A stretch of DNA of 64,000 bases, taken from positions 112,621-176,620 of the forward strand of contig NZ_CADFEI010000017.1 in the NCBI RefSeq assembly GCF_902833225.1, in the 5' to 3' direction. Shown here piece by piece: positions 27,123 to 35,910 of the stretch. This DNA is from Burkholderia sp. BCC1644 (lineage in GTDB: Bacteria; Pseudomonadota; Gammaproteobacteria; Burkholderiales; Burkholderiaceae). Positions within the stretch are counted from its first letter, which is position 1. Each line of letters starts with the position of its first letter. Position numbers and translations under genes: made by a program. The notes beneath the pieces are model-generated. The model was not told the origin of the DNA, made no database searches, and saw nothing but the letters and a program-made list of their open reading frames with translations.

Positions 27123-28304
27123 ATGAATCCGAGCGACCTGCATCCGCCGCACTGGCAGCTTTCCGAACGCGCCCGCAAGCTGACGAGCTCTGCGATCCGC
27201 GAGATCCTGAAGGTCACGGAACGCCCCGAGGTCATCTCGTTCGCCGGCGGCCTGCCCGCCCCCGCGACGTTCCCGGCCGAGCGCATGCGCGCCGCCGCCG
27301 ACCGCGTGCTGCGCGACGCGCCGGCCGCCGCGCTCCAGTACAGCGCGACCGAAGGCTACCTGCCGCTGCGCGAATGGATCGCCGAGCGCTACAGCGTGCG
27401 CGTGTCGCAGGTACTGATCACGACCGGCTCGCAGCAGGCGCTCGACCTGCTCGGCAAGGCCCTCGTCGATCCGGGCAGCCCGATCCTCGTCGAAACGCCG
27501 ACCTACCTCGGCGCGCTGCAGTCGTTCTCGCTGTACGAGCCGCGCTACGTGCAGGTGCCGACCGACGAGCAGGGCCTGCTGCCGGAGGGCCTGACGCCCG
27601 AACTCACCCAGGGCGCGCGCCTGCTGTACGCGCAGCCGAACTTCCAGAACCCGACCGGCCGCCGCATGCCCGTCGAGCGCCGCCGCGCGCTCGCCGCGTT
27701 CGCGCAGTCGAGCCCGTTCCCGGTGCTGGAAGACGATCCGTACGGTGCCCTGAACTACCGTGGCGAACCACTGCCGACGATGCTGTCGATGGCGCCCGAC
27801 CACGTCGTGCACCTCGGCACGTTCTCGAAAGTGCTCGCGCCGGGCCTGCGGATCGGCTACATCATTGCGCCCGAAGAACTCCACTTCAAGCTCGTGCAGG
27901 CCAAGCAGGCCACCGACCTGCACACGCCGACGCTCACGCAGCGCATCGCGCACGAAGTGATCAAGGACGGCTTCCTCGACGAGCACATCCCGACGATCCG
28001 CGAGCTGTACAGCGCGCAGTGCGACGCGATGCTCGGCGCGCTCGAGCGCCACATGCCGGAAGGCGTCACGTGGAACCGCCCGGAAGGCGGGATGTTCATC
28101 TGGGTGAACCTGCCCGCGCAGATCGACAGCATGAAGCTGCTCGCCGCGGCCGTCGACGATCACGTCGCCTTCGTGCCGGGCGCGCCGTTCTTCGCGGACA
28201 ACGCGCAGCAGAACACGCTGCGCCTGTCGTTCGTGACGGTGCCGCCCGAGAAGATCGAGGAAGGCGTCGCGCGCCTCGGCAAGCTGCTGCGCGAACGTCT
28301 CTGA
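27123..28304 (+). CDS. PLP-dependent aminotransferase, 2-aminoadipate/LysN-like
   Basis: A 393-residue class I aminotransferase: ITTGSQQALDLLGKALVDPG, YAQPNFQNPTGRRMPVERR, and the PLP lysine in LGTFSKVLAPGLRIGYI. This subgroup contains 2-aminoadipate and multi-substrate aminotransferases (LysN type). Start ATG 27123 follows GAGGAG. It is followed by a RidA-family deaminase gene, a sensible partner because such enzymes release reactive enamine or imine intermediates. Confidence 0.88.
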   Translation: MNPSDLHPPHWQLSERARKLTSSAIREILKVTERPEVISFAGGLPAPATFPAERMRAAADRVLRDAPAAALQYSATEGYLPLREWIAERYSVRVSQVLITTGSQQALDLLGKALVDPGSPILVETPTYLGALQSFSLYEPRYVQVPTDEQGLLPEGLTPELTQGARLLYAQPNFQNPTGRRMPVERRRALAAFAQSSPFPVLEDDPYGALNYRGEPLPTMLSMAPDHVVHLGTFSKVLAPGLRIGYIIAPEELHFKLVQAKQATDLHTPTLTQRIAHEVIKDGFLDEHIPTIRELYSAQCDAMLGALERHMPEGVTWNRPEGGMFIWVNLPAQIDSMKLLAAAVDDHVAFVPGAPFFADNAQQNTLRLSFVTVPPEKIEEGVARLGKLLRERL

Positions 28305-28346
28305 TCCCCTTTTTCCTGTCACGACTCTCTACGAGGAATCGAACGC

Positions 28347-28805
28347 ATGGCTAACGTCTACGACAAACTGAAGTCGCTCGGCATCGAGCTCCCGACCGCC
28401 GGCGCCCCGGCTGCCGCCTACGTGATGAGCGCGCAAAGCGGCAACACGGTGTACCTGTCGGGCCACATCGCGAAGAAAGACGGCAAGGTCTGGGCCGGCA
28501 AGCTCGGCGCGGATCTGCAGACGGAAGACGGCAAGGCCGCCGCACGCTCGATCGCGATCGACCTGCTCGCGACGCTGCACGCGCACACCGGCGACCTGAA
28601 CAAGGTCACGCGCATCGTGAAGCTGATGAGCCTCGTCAACTCGACGCTCGACTTCACCGAACAGCACGTCGTGACGAACGGCGCGTCGGAGCTGATCGCG
28701 GAAGTGTTCGGCGACGCAGGCAAGCACGCGCGCTCGGCCTTCGGCGTTGCGCAGATCCCGCTCGGCGCGTGCGTCGAGATCGAGCTGATCGCCGAAGTTG
28801 CGTAA
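28347..28805 (+). CDS. RidA-family enamine/imine deaminase
   Basis: A 152-residue RidA/YjgF relative, somewhat longer than the usual 125-130. It has YLSGHIAKKDGKVWAGKLG in the first half and the conserved Arg in HARSAFGVAQIPLGACVEIE, expected to bind the carboxylate of the enamine. It is 42 bases after the aminotransferase and 13 bases before the phzF-like gene, so it is almost certainly in the same transcript. Confidence 0.9.
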   Translation: MANVYDKLKSLGIELPTAGAPAAAYVMSAQSGNTVYLSGHIAKKDGKVWAGKLGADLQTEDGKAAARSIAIDLLATLHAHTGDLNKVTRIVKLMSLVNSTLDFTEQHVVTNGASELIAEVFGDAGKHARSAFGVAQIPLGACVEIELIAEVA

Positions 28806-28818
28806 CGAGCGCAGCGCG

Positions 28819-29703
28819 ATGCCCGGCCGCCTCGTCCGCTTCAAGCAGGTCGACGTGTTCTCGTCGGTGCCGTTCAAGGGCAATCCGCTTGCCGTGGTGT
28901 TCGACGCCGATTCGCTCGGCGACAACGCCATGCTCGAGATCGCCCGCTGGACGAACCTGTCGGAAACCACGTTCCTCTGCTCGCCGACCGATCCGGAAGC
29001 CGACTACCGCGTCCGGATCTTCACGACGGGCGGCGAACTGCCGTTCGCCGGCCACCCGACGCTCGGCACCGCGCATGCGTTCCTCGAAAGCGGCGCGCAG
29101 CCGCGCACGCCGGGCCGGCTGGTCCAGCAATGCGGAGTCGGCCGGGTCGCGCTGCGCGAGCAGGCCGGCGGCTGGGCATTCGCCGCGCCGCCGGCACGCG
29201 TCACGCCGCTCGACCGTTCGGACTACGCGGTGCTGGCCGCCGCGCTGCGCAGCGACGCGCTCGACCTCGATGCCGAGCCGTGCGCGGTCGACAACGGCGC
29301 GCCGTGGCTGGTCGTGCGGCTGAAGTCGGCCGACGCGTGCATCGGCCTGTCGCCCGATCCGGCCGCCCTGGAGGCGCTTACCCGCCGCTACGGCGTGGAC
29401 GGCCTCGCCGCCTACGCGCCGCACGCCGAAGGCGGCCCCGCGACGTTCGAGATCCGTTGCCTGATGACGGGCGGCAAGTTCGGCACACCCGGCGAGGATC
29501 CCGTCACCGGCAGCGCGAACGCCGCGCTGGCCGGGCTGCTGACGCGGCAGGAACGCCGCCCCGGCCCGTCGTATACGGCCCGCCAGGGCACGGCAATCGG
29601 CCGCGACGGCCGCATCTTCGTCAGCTACGACGAAGACGGCACGACCTGGATCGGCGGCGACGTCGTTACGGTCGTCGACGGTACCTTTCGGTCACCTGCC
29701 TGA
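28819..29703 (+). CDS. PhzF-family isomerase-like protein
   Basis: A 294-residue PhzF-like protein with the two-lobed diaminopimelate-epimerase fold. The catalytic Glu is in WTNLSETTFLC, and GGELPFAGHPTLGTAHAF marks the substrate lobe. The second half has CLMTGGKFGTPGEDPVTGSA. Most such genes are not linked to phenazine synthesis, and none of that pathway is present here. A start at TTG 28798 is also possible. Confidence 0.87.
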   Translation: MPGRLVRFKQVDVFSSVPFKGNPLAVVFDADSLGDNAMLEIARWTNLSETTFLCSPTDPEADYRVRIFTTGGELPFAGHPTLGTAHAFLESGAQPRTPGRLVQQCGVGRVALREQAGGWAFAAPPARVTPLDRSDYAVLAAALRSDALDLDAEPCAVDNGAPWLVVRLKSADACIGLSPDPAALEALTRRYGVDGLAAYAPHAEGGPATFEIRCLMTGGKFGTPGEDPVTGSANAALAGLLTRQERRPGPSYTARQGTAIGRDGRIFVSYDEDGTTWIGGDVVTVVDGTFRSPA

Positions 29704-29922
29704 CATTCCGCGATGTGCGATGGCGCCGGCTCGTCCGGCGCCCCCCTACGATTCGCCCAACTATCGCAAAAACGTTCCAGCCAGTAATATCGGGCCTAAT
29801 CCGTTGTTTCGGACGTCTGTCCATGGTTGCGCATCCCGCGAACGAACAGACGCCGGGATAACCCCAACCCAAGCCAGCCATCCAGACGGATGGCGTACGC
29901 GAGCAGGACGCCACCCGCTTCG

Positions 29923-32262
29923 ATGAGCTCCGCCCGGTCCAACCACACGCCGCCGAACCGGCCGCTACGCGCGCCGCGCAAATCGCGCCGGCGTGCGCTA
30001 TTTGCGATCCCGTTGCTCGGGATGCTGGCGCTCGCGCTGCTGTGGGCCGTGATCATCGCGCGGCTGTCGGTGGAAAAGGACAGCGCCTACAAGGAAGCAG
30101 CCGCCTCCGCTGCGATCCTCTCTTCGGCGCTCGAGCAGCATACGGTCAAGGCGATCCACCAGGTCGACCAGATCACCCGCTTCGTCAAGTTCGAATTCGA
30201 GAAGTCGCCCGGGCGTTTCAATCTCGCGAGCGCCGTCGAGAAAGGCGTCGTGCCGAGCGACACGCTGATCCAGGTGTCGCTGGTCAACGCGAAGGGCATC
30301 CTGTTCGCGAACACGGCCGAGCTGCATCCGCAGCCGATCAACCTGTCCGACCGCGAGCACTTCAAGGTCCACCTCGCGCACAACGACGACCGCCTCTTCA
30401 TCAGCAAACCCGTGCTCGGCCGCGTGTCGAGCCACTGGACGCTGCAGATGACGCGGCGCCTGAACAATCCGGACGGCAGCTTCGCGGGCATCGTCGTCGT
30501 GTCGGAAGACCCGAGCTACTTCACGAACGACTTCTACAACAACGCGGCGATCGGCAAGGAAGGCGTGATCGCGGTGGTGTCCGACACGGGCACCGTGCTC
30601 GCGCGGCGCACGGGTTCGCTGAACAACGCGCCGGGCGCGTTTTCCGCATCGGGCGTCTACCCGATCGCCGAGCGCGTGACGGGCACGATCATCGACCCGA
30701 TCGACGGCGTCACGCGCATCGTGTCGTACCGCCACCTCGACGGCTACCCGCTCGCGGTGATGGTCGGGCTGTCGCAGACGGAAGAGTTCGCGGACTACTA
30801 CCACACGCGCAACGTCTACCTGCTGATGACGAGCTTCATCACGCTCGCGATGCTCGCGTTCTTCGGCGTCGCGACGGGCCTGATCGGCAAGCTGCTCGGC
30901 CGCGAGCGCGAGATGACGCAGCTCGCCGAATACGACCTGCTCACCGGCCTCGCGAACCGCTATGCGACGCTGCGCGGGTTGCGCAACGACGTGTCGATGC
31001 CGACGAGCCTGTCGCGGCTCGGCCTGCTGTTCATCGATCTCGACAACTTCAAGACCGTCAACGATACGCTCGGCCACAATGCCGGCGACATCGTGCTGCA
31101 AATGACCGCGTCGCGTCTGGCCGATGCGGTCGGCGACGAAGGCTCGCTCGCTCGCATCGGCGGCGACGAGTTCGTCGTCGTGATGAAGGGCGACGACGTC
31201 GAGCGACGCGCGGTGCGGCTCGCGGAAGCGATCATCCGGATGTTCGGCGAGCCGTTCGACGTGCGCGGCAGTTCGTTCGTGCTGCATGCGAGCATCGGCA
31301 TCGCGCTGCACACCGTCGCGAACGAAAGCGAGATCGACCTGCTGAAGAAGGCCGACCTCGCGATGTACAGCGCGAAGGACGCCGGCAAGAACTGCTACCA
31401 GTTCTACGCGCCGCACCTGTCGCACCGTGCCGATCACCTGATGCGCTGGGAACAGCAATTGCGCGTCGCGCTCGCCGAGGGGCAGCTGTTCCTCGCGTAC
31501 CAGCCGAAGATCGACCTCACGCATCGCTACATCACCGGCTTCGAGGCGCTCGCGCGCTGGGATCACCCCGAGCACGGGATCATCTCCGCGAACGAATTCA
31601 TTTCGATCGCCGAATCGACGGGCCTGATCGTGCCGATCGGCGACTTCGTGATCCGCACCGCATGCGAGCAGATCGCGCGCTGGCGCGACGAGGGCCACGA
31701 CACGCTGACGCTCGCGGTCAACATCTCGCCCGTGCAGTTCTGGCGCGGCGACCTGATCGAGACGATCTCGCGCACGCTGCTGGAAACCGGCATCGACGCG
31801 AACCGGCTCGAACTCGAGATCACCGAAACCGCGATGATGGAATATCCGGAACTCGTGTCCGAGAAGATCGTCGCGTTGAAGAAGCTCGGCATCCGCATCG
31901 CGCTCGACGATTTCGGCACCGGCTATTCGTCGCTGTCGTACCTGCACCGCTTCTCGGTCGACACGCTGAAGGTCGACCGCTCGTTCGTGCAGGCCATCCC
32001 GAACGATCGCAGCGTGTGCGTGATGGTGTCGTCGATCGTGCATCTCGCCCGCTCGCTCGGCCTGACCGTCGTCGTCGAAGGCACCGAAACCGAAGAGCAG
32101 ATCACGTGGCTGTCCGCGCTCGGCGAGATCGAGGCACAGGGCTTCCTGTTCTCGCGCCCGGTGCCGGCCGATGCGATTCCCGCGCTGATCGCGCGCTTCG
32201 GCGTGCGCGGCCATCATCCGAACGTCATCGCGCATCGCGCGACGGGCAGCACGGGCGCCTGA
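29923..32262 (+). CDS. Membrane GGDEF-EAL protein with Cache-type sensor domain
   Basis: About 779 residues. A basic N-terminus, helix 1 (residues 22-48), a periplasmic PDC/Cache-like sensor and helix 2 (298-321) are followed by a GGDEF domain (intact GGDEF near 412) and an EAL domain (intact EAL near 540, also DDFGTGYSSLSYL). The residues before GGDEF read GDEGSLARI, so the RxxD inhibitory site of diguanylate cyclases is missing. Both enzymatic motifs look intact, so it could make or break cyclic di-GMP. ATG 29890 and TTG 29827 are alternative starts. It stands alone. Confidence 0.9.
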   Translation: MSSARSNHTPPNRPLRAPRKSRRRALFAIPLLGMLALALLWAVIIARLSVEKDSAYKEAAASAAILSSALEQHTVKAIHQVDQITRFVKFEFEKSPGRFNLASAVEKGVVPSDTLIQVSLVNAKGILFANTAELHPQPINLSDREHFKVHLAHNDDRLFISKPVLGRVSSHWTLQMTRRLNNPDGSFAGIVVVSEDPSYFTNDFYNNAAIGKEGVIAVVSDTGTVLARRTGSLNNAPGAFSASGVYPIAERVTGTIIDPIDGVTRIVSYRHLDGYPLAVMVGLSQTEEFADYYHTRNVYLLMTSFITLAMLAFFGVATGLIGKLLGREREMTQLAEYDLLTGLANRYATLRGLRNDVSMPTSLSRLGLLFIDLDNFKTVNDTLGHNAGDIVLQMTASRLADAVGDEGSLARIGGDEFVVVMKGDDVERRAVRLAEAIIRMFGEPFDVRGSSFVLHASIGIALHTVANESEIDLLKKADLAMYSAKDAGKNCYQFYAPHLSHRADHLMRWEQQLRVALAEGQLFLAYQPKIDLTHRYITGFEALARWDHPEHGIISANEFISIAESTGLIVPIGDFVIRTACEQIARWRDEGHDTLTLAVNISPVQFWRGDLIETISRTLLETGIDANRLELEITETAMMEYPELVSEKIVALKKLGIRIALDDFGTGYSSLSYLHRFSVDTLKVDRSFVQAIPNDRSVCVMVSSIVHLARSLGLTVVVEGTETEEQITWLSALGEIEAQGFLFSRPVPADAIPALIARFGVRGHHPNVIAHRATGSTGA

Positions 32263-32340
32263 GCAGCACCGCGGCTGCGTCTGCGACCGCGGTGTGCGTT
32301 GCGCGCTGCCGCAATTGTTTCGCTTTCCGATCTGATTGTT

Positions 32341-32354
32341 TAGTTCATTAACTA
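32341..32354. promoter_or_regulatory. Palindrome upstream of the chromate transporter
   Basis: TAGTT-N4-AACTA forms a perfect 5-base dyad in an AT-rich patch about 120 bases before the chrA-like start. It could be an operator or part of the promoter; no regulator gene is adjacent. Confidence 0.25.
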
Positions 32355-32472
32355 GCGTTTTCGCGCATGGCAGTGTCACGGTGCGCGGCGGACAATCGGG
32401 AGGGCCAACGTATCGGCGGGCCGCCGGTACGGCCACACGCGCGAGATCTGGCCCTGCGCCAATACCACAACC

Positions 32473-33681
32473 ATGACAACCGTCGAAGTCGAAGCGACCG
32501 CTCGTGTCGAAGAGGCACAGGCATCCCTATGGGCCTTGTTCAAGGTCGTCGCCGGCATTTCTGCGATCTCGTGGGGCGGGCTTTCGATGATGGCGCAGCT
32601 CGAACGCCACTACGTCGAACGGCTGCAGCGCATCGAACCGCACGTATTCGGCGATCTCGTCGCGCTCGCCTGGCTCGTGCCGGGCCCCGTCGGCTGCAAT
32701 GTGGCGGTGCAGGTCGGCCAGACGCTGCACGGCCGCGCCGGCGCCTGGGTCGCGGGTATCGCGAGCGTGCTGCCGTTCTCGATCCTGATGACGCTGTTCG
32801 CGATCTTTTATCAGACGCCGCTCGTGCGCTCGCTGGCCGCGCCGATGCTGATCAATCACTTCGGGATGGTGCTCGCCGCGCTGATCGGCGTGACGTGGGT
32901 CAAGCAGTTGCGCTCGCTCGCGCGCACGCGGCTCGAGCAGTTGATCGCTGCGCTGTCGACGATTCTGCTCGCTTTCGCGCATAGTCCCGCCGCTTTCGTC
33001 GGGATTCTCTTCGCTGCGTTTGCAGCGGGCTGGCTGACAGGGCCGACCCAACGCGACGCGGTCGATTTCATGCTGTCGAAGCGTGACCGCAACCTGCTCG
33101 TGCTGCTCGGCGTGCTCGTCGCGCTGTTCGCGGTGCCGCTGCCGGGCGATTACCAGGCGCAGCTGCTGTGGCCGCGCCTCGCGGGTGCCGGCATGACGCT
33201 GTTCGGCGGCGGGTTCTCCGCCCTGCCGGTGCTCAAGACGCTGTTCGTGTCGCCCGCAACGGGCATCTCCGATCACGACTTCACGCTGGCGTTCGCGCTG
33301 TCGCCGGTAGCGCCGGGGCCGCTGCTGAACGTCGTGCCGTTTCTCGGCTACCTGACGGACGGCTGGGTCGGCGCGCTGCTCGCGACGGCCGCGCTGTTCA
33401 TTCCGTCGGGGTGCCTCGTCGTGTTTGCGCAGAACCACCTGTTCCGGCTCAAGCGCCACGCGCGCTTCGAACACGGGATGCGCCTGCTGCGCGCGGCGAC
33501 GACGGGCTTTCTCGTCGTCGCCGTCGTGAAGATCCTGCACCGCGAGCCGGCCGACCCCGTTTACTGGCTGACGGGCGCCTTCGCGACGCTGTGCTTCACG
33601 CGCTTCAAGGTGCCCGTCTATGCCGTCTACGGCGCGGTCGCCGTGGCGTGCAGCGTGTGGTTGTGGGCCGCCGCGCGCTGA
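32473..33681 (+). CDS. Chromate transporter family protein (two-domain)
   Basis: A 402-residue membrane protein made of two homologous CHR domains, with typical motifs SWGGLSMMAQLERHYVE...LAWLVPGPVGCNVAVQVG in the first and LFGGGFSALPVLKTLFV...FALSPVAPGPLLNVVPFLGY in the second. The family exports chromate or acts on sulfate-like anions. There is no chrB-type regulator near, so chromate resistance is not certain. Confidence 0.88.
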   Translation: MTTVEVEATARVEEAQASLWALFKVVAGISAISWGGLSMMAQLERHYVERLQRIEPHVFGDLVALAWLVPGPVGCNVAVQVGQTLHGRAGAWVAGIASVLPFSILMTLFAIFYQTPLVRSLAAPMLINHFGMVLAALIGVTWVKQLRSLARTRLEQLIAALSTILLAFAHSPAAFVGILFAAFAAGWLTGPTQRDAVDFMLSKRDRNLLVLLGVLVALFAVPLPGDYQAQLLWPRLAGAGMTLFGGGFSALPVLKTLFVSPATGISDHDFTLAFALSPVAPGPLLNVVPFLGYLTDGWVGALLATAALFIPSGCLVVFAQNHLFRLKRHARFEHGMRLLRAATTGFLVVAVVKILHREPADPVYWLTGAFATLCFTRFKVPVYAVYGAVAVACSVWLWAAAR

Positions 33682-33733
33682 CGGGCGGCGGCCATCGCCC
33701 TGCTCTGCCGGCTTCCACCGGCATCGACGAACC

Positions 33734-34180
33734 TCAACCGGCCTGCACCGCGACCCGGCGTGCCATCCAGCGGGCCCGCAGCGCGTCGTACGCGAGGTTG
33801 AAGCAGAACGTATAAGGCAGGAAGAACAGCACGATGCCGAGGTCGAGCAGCAGTGCCTCGACGAGGCTCACGTTCAGCCACCACGCGGCAACCGGCACCA
33901 CCATCGCGACGAGACCGAGCTCGAACATGACTGCGTGCGCGATCCGCATGCCGAGCGTGCGCTTCGATCCCGCGCGCCGCTCGAAGCGGTCGAACAGCGT
34001 GTTGAACGCCATGTTCCACGCCATCGCGATCAGCGACACCATCAGGGTCAGCACGCCGACGTGCGACACCGGCATGTCCAGCAGCCATGCGCCGATCGGC
34101 GCACACAGTGCGATCGCGACCAGCTCGAACGTCAGCGCGTGCAGCAGCCGTTCCGTTACCGTTTTGTTCATCTGTTTCAT
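33734..34180 (-). CDS. PACE-family efflux transporter (AceI-like)
   Basis: A 148-residue protein with four helices in two similar halves (bacterial transmembrane pair). Each half carries the membrane Glu of the family (LTFELVAIAL and VMFELGLVAM). AceI-type pumps export chlorhexidine, polyamines or other cations. ATG 34180 has GGAGGG four bases upstream. A LysR gene is divergent, as for aceR-aceI in Acinetobacter. Confidence 0.9.
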   Translation of the reverse strand: MKQMNKTVTERLLHALTFELVAIALCAPIGAWLLDMPVSHVGVLTLMVSLIAMAWNMAFNTLFDRFERRAGSKRTLGMRIAHAVMFELGLVAMVVPVAAWWLNVSLVEALLLDLGIVLFFLPYTFCFNLAYDALRARWMARRVAVQAG

Positions 34181-34250
34181 GATGCCCTCCAATCCGTTAC
34201 GTCATTCATGTCGGCCATTCTGATCGGCGATACCGGTTGAATCCAGTTTG

Positions 34251-34274
34251 TTATCATCGGTTTTACCGATATAA
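34251..34274. promoter_or_regulatory. LysR-type operator between the PACE and LysR genes
   Basis: ATCGGT-TTT-ACCGAT (34256-34270) is a perfect dyad, extended by TTAT/ATAA on the outside. It lies 20-40 bases from the LysR start and has the T-N11-A geometry of LysR binding sites. Confidence 0.55.
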
Positions 34275-34292
34275 CGAAGTCTGGAGCGCTGC

Positions 34293-35177
34293 ATGCACCA
34301 CGCCCCCGAAGCCCTGCTCGCGTTCGCCGAAGCCGCGCTGCTCGGCTCGTTCACGGCCGCCGCGCGCAAGCTCGGCAAGCGCCAGTCGACCATTTCGGAA
34401 GCCATCGCGAACCTCGAAATCGATCTCGGCGTCCAGCTGTTCGACCGCTCGACGCGCGCGCCGACGCTGACCGACGCCGGGCGCGCGCTGCTGCCGCAGG
34501 TGCAGCGCGCGCTCGAAGCCAGTGCGGCGATCGACCGCACGGCTGCGCGGCTCGCGCAGGGCGAGGAAGCGCGGCTGACACTCGTCGTGTCCGACACGTA
34601 CCAGTCGAAACGCTATGAGGAAACGCTGATGGCGCTCGAACGGCGCTTTCCGGCGCTCGAGCTCGAATGCCAGATCGCCGAACACGAGGACGTGCTCGAC
34701 CTGATCCAGCAGGGCCGCGCGCAGCTCGGGCTGATGGCCGCGCGTGCGGCCTACCCGGCCGATATCGGCGCGGCGACGGTGGCGGAAGAATCGGAGATCG
34801 GGCTGTTCGTCGGGCGCACGCACGCGCTCGCCGACTACGGCGACGCCGAGGTCCCGCACGCGGCGCTGCGCGACGTGCGCGAACTGCGCCTCAATACCTA
34901 TGTGAAAACGGAAGGCCGCGGCGCCGACGACCGGATCGTCGTCGGCACGCAGCACTGGCTGGCGCCGAGCTACCTGATGCTGCTGGAGATGGCCGTGCTG
35001 GGGTTCGGCTGGGCGGAACTGCCGCGCTGGATGGTCGAGCACTTCGCACGGGATCGCCTGTGCGAGCTGCGCTCACGCGGCTGGCCGCGCCGTGTGCGGG
35101 TGGATGCGGTCTGGTCGCGCAACCGGCCGCTCGGCCCGGCCGGCGCCTGGCTGCTCGATGCGATGCTGGCCGCGTAG
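34293..35177 (+). CDS. LysR-family transcriptional regulator
   Basis: A 294-residue LysR protein. The helix-turn-helix spans residues 1-60 (LLGSFTAAARKLGKRQSTISE) and an effector-binding domain follows. It lies divergent to the PACE pump gene with a palindrome in the spacer, so it most likely controls that pump and itself. The inducer is probably a pump substrate. Confidence 0.88.
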   Translation: MHHAPEALLAFAEAALLGSFTAAARKLGKRQSTISEAIANLEIDLGVQLFDRSTRAPTLTDAGRALLPQVQRALEASAAIDRTAARLAQGEEARLTLVVSDTYQSKRYEETLMALERRFPALELECQIAEHEDVLDLIQQGRAQLGLMAARAAYPADIGAATVAEESEIGLFVGRTHALADYGDAEVPHAALRDVRELRLNTYVKTEGRGADDRIVVGTQHWLAPSYLMLLEMAVLGFGWAELPRWMVEHFARDRLCELRSRGWPRRVRVDAVWSRNRPLGPAGAWLLDAMLAA

Positions 35178-35215
35178 CGGCGCAGGCCGCCGCGCCGGCG
35201 GCCGCGCCCGAACGA

Positions 35216-35674
35216 TCAGAAACCGCGCGACAGCACGGCCGCGCCGACCGTGACGACGCCGAGCACGAGATTCACGACGACGAGCAGGCGCACCGCGTTC
35301 ACCGCGCGCGCGCCGTCCGGCCAGTTCTGCGCCTGCACCGCGCGACGAATGCGCGGGAACAGCGCGAAGCGGATATGGCCGAAGATCAGCATCATCACGA
35401 CGCCGAGCCCCGCCATCGCGTGCAGCGACCACGTCGCGTGCGCGCCGCCGAATTCCACGAGCAGGAAGCCGCCGGACAGCAGGATCACGATCACGGAGCC
35501 CGCCACCCAGTTGAAGAAGCGACCGAACACGCCCTCGATCAGCGGCAGCCGGAGCTGCGGCGACAGGTCGGACAGCGCCGGACGCAGGCAGAAGTTCGCG
35601 AAAACCATCCCGCCCACCCACACGGCAACGGCCAGCAGGTGAAGAAACAGCGCGACGGCAACAGCGTGGGACAT
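35216..35674 (-). CDS. CopD-like membrane protein
   Basis: A 152-residue protein with four helices; it begins FLHLLAVAVWVGGMVFANFC and ends with helix VVVNLVLGVVTVGAAVL. The layout and the VWVGGM motif match the CopD/DUF4149-type membrane family. No copper genes are adjacent, so metal transport is not shown. Confidence 0.75.
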   Translation of the reverse strand: MSHAVAVALFLHLLAVAVWVGGMVFANFCLRPALSDLSPQLRLPLIEGVFGRFFNWVAGSVIVILLSGGFLLVEFGGAHATWSLHAMAGLGVVMMLIFGHIRFALFPRIRRAVQAQNWPDGARAVNAVRLLVVVNLVLGVVTVGAAVLSRGF

Positions 35675-35847
35675 GGCGAATCCTGTGATGAGTGGGGTGC
35701 AGCGAACGGCCGCGTCGCGCGCGGCATCAAGCGACGTTCGACCGGCCAGTCGCCTCTCGGTTCAGACCCCGGGCTCGATTTCACAATATTTTGCAAGTTC
35801 CGCGTGACAGCGCCACCGTTGCTTACCCGAATCCCCGCACCCAAAGA

Positions 35848-35884
35848 AAAGGCCGCACACCCGCCGAAGCGGACGTGCGGCCTT
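35848..35884 (-). terminator. Rho-independent terminator of parE-parC
   Basis: AAGGCCGCAC pairs with GTGCGGCCTT around a 16-base loop. On the minus strand the stem runs into a T-rich run. It lies 27 bases after the parC stop. Confidence 0.75.
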
Positions 35885-35910
35885 CGATCGCGGCCGATCC
35901 GGGCCCGGCG

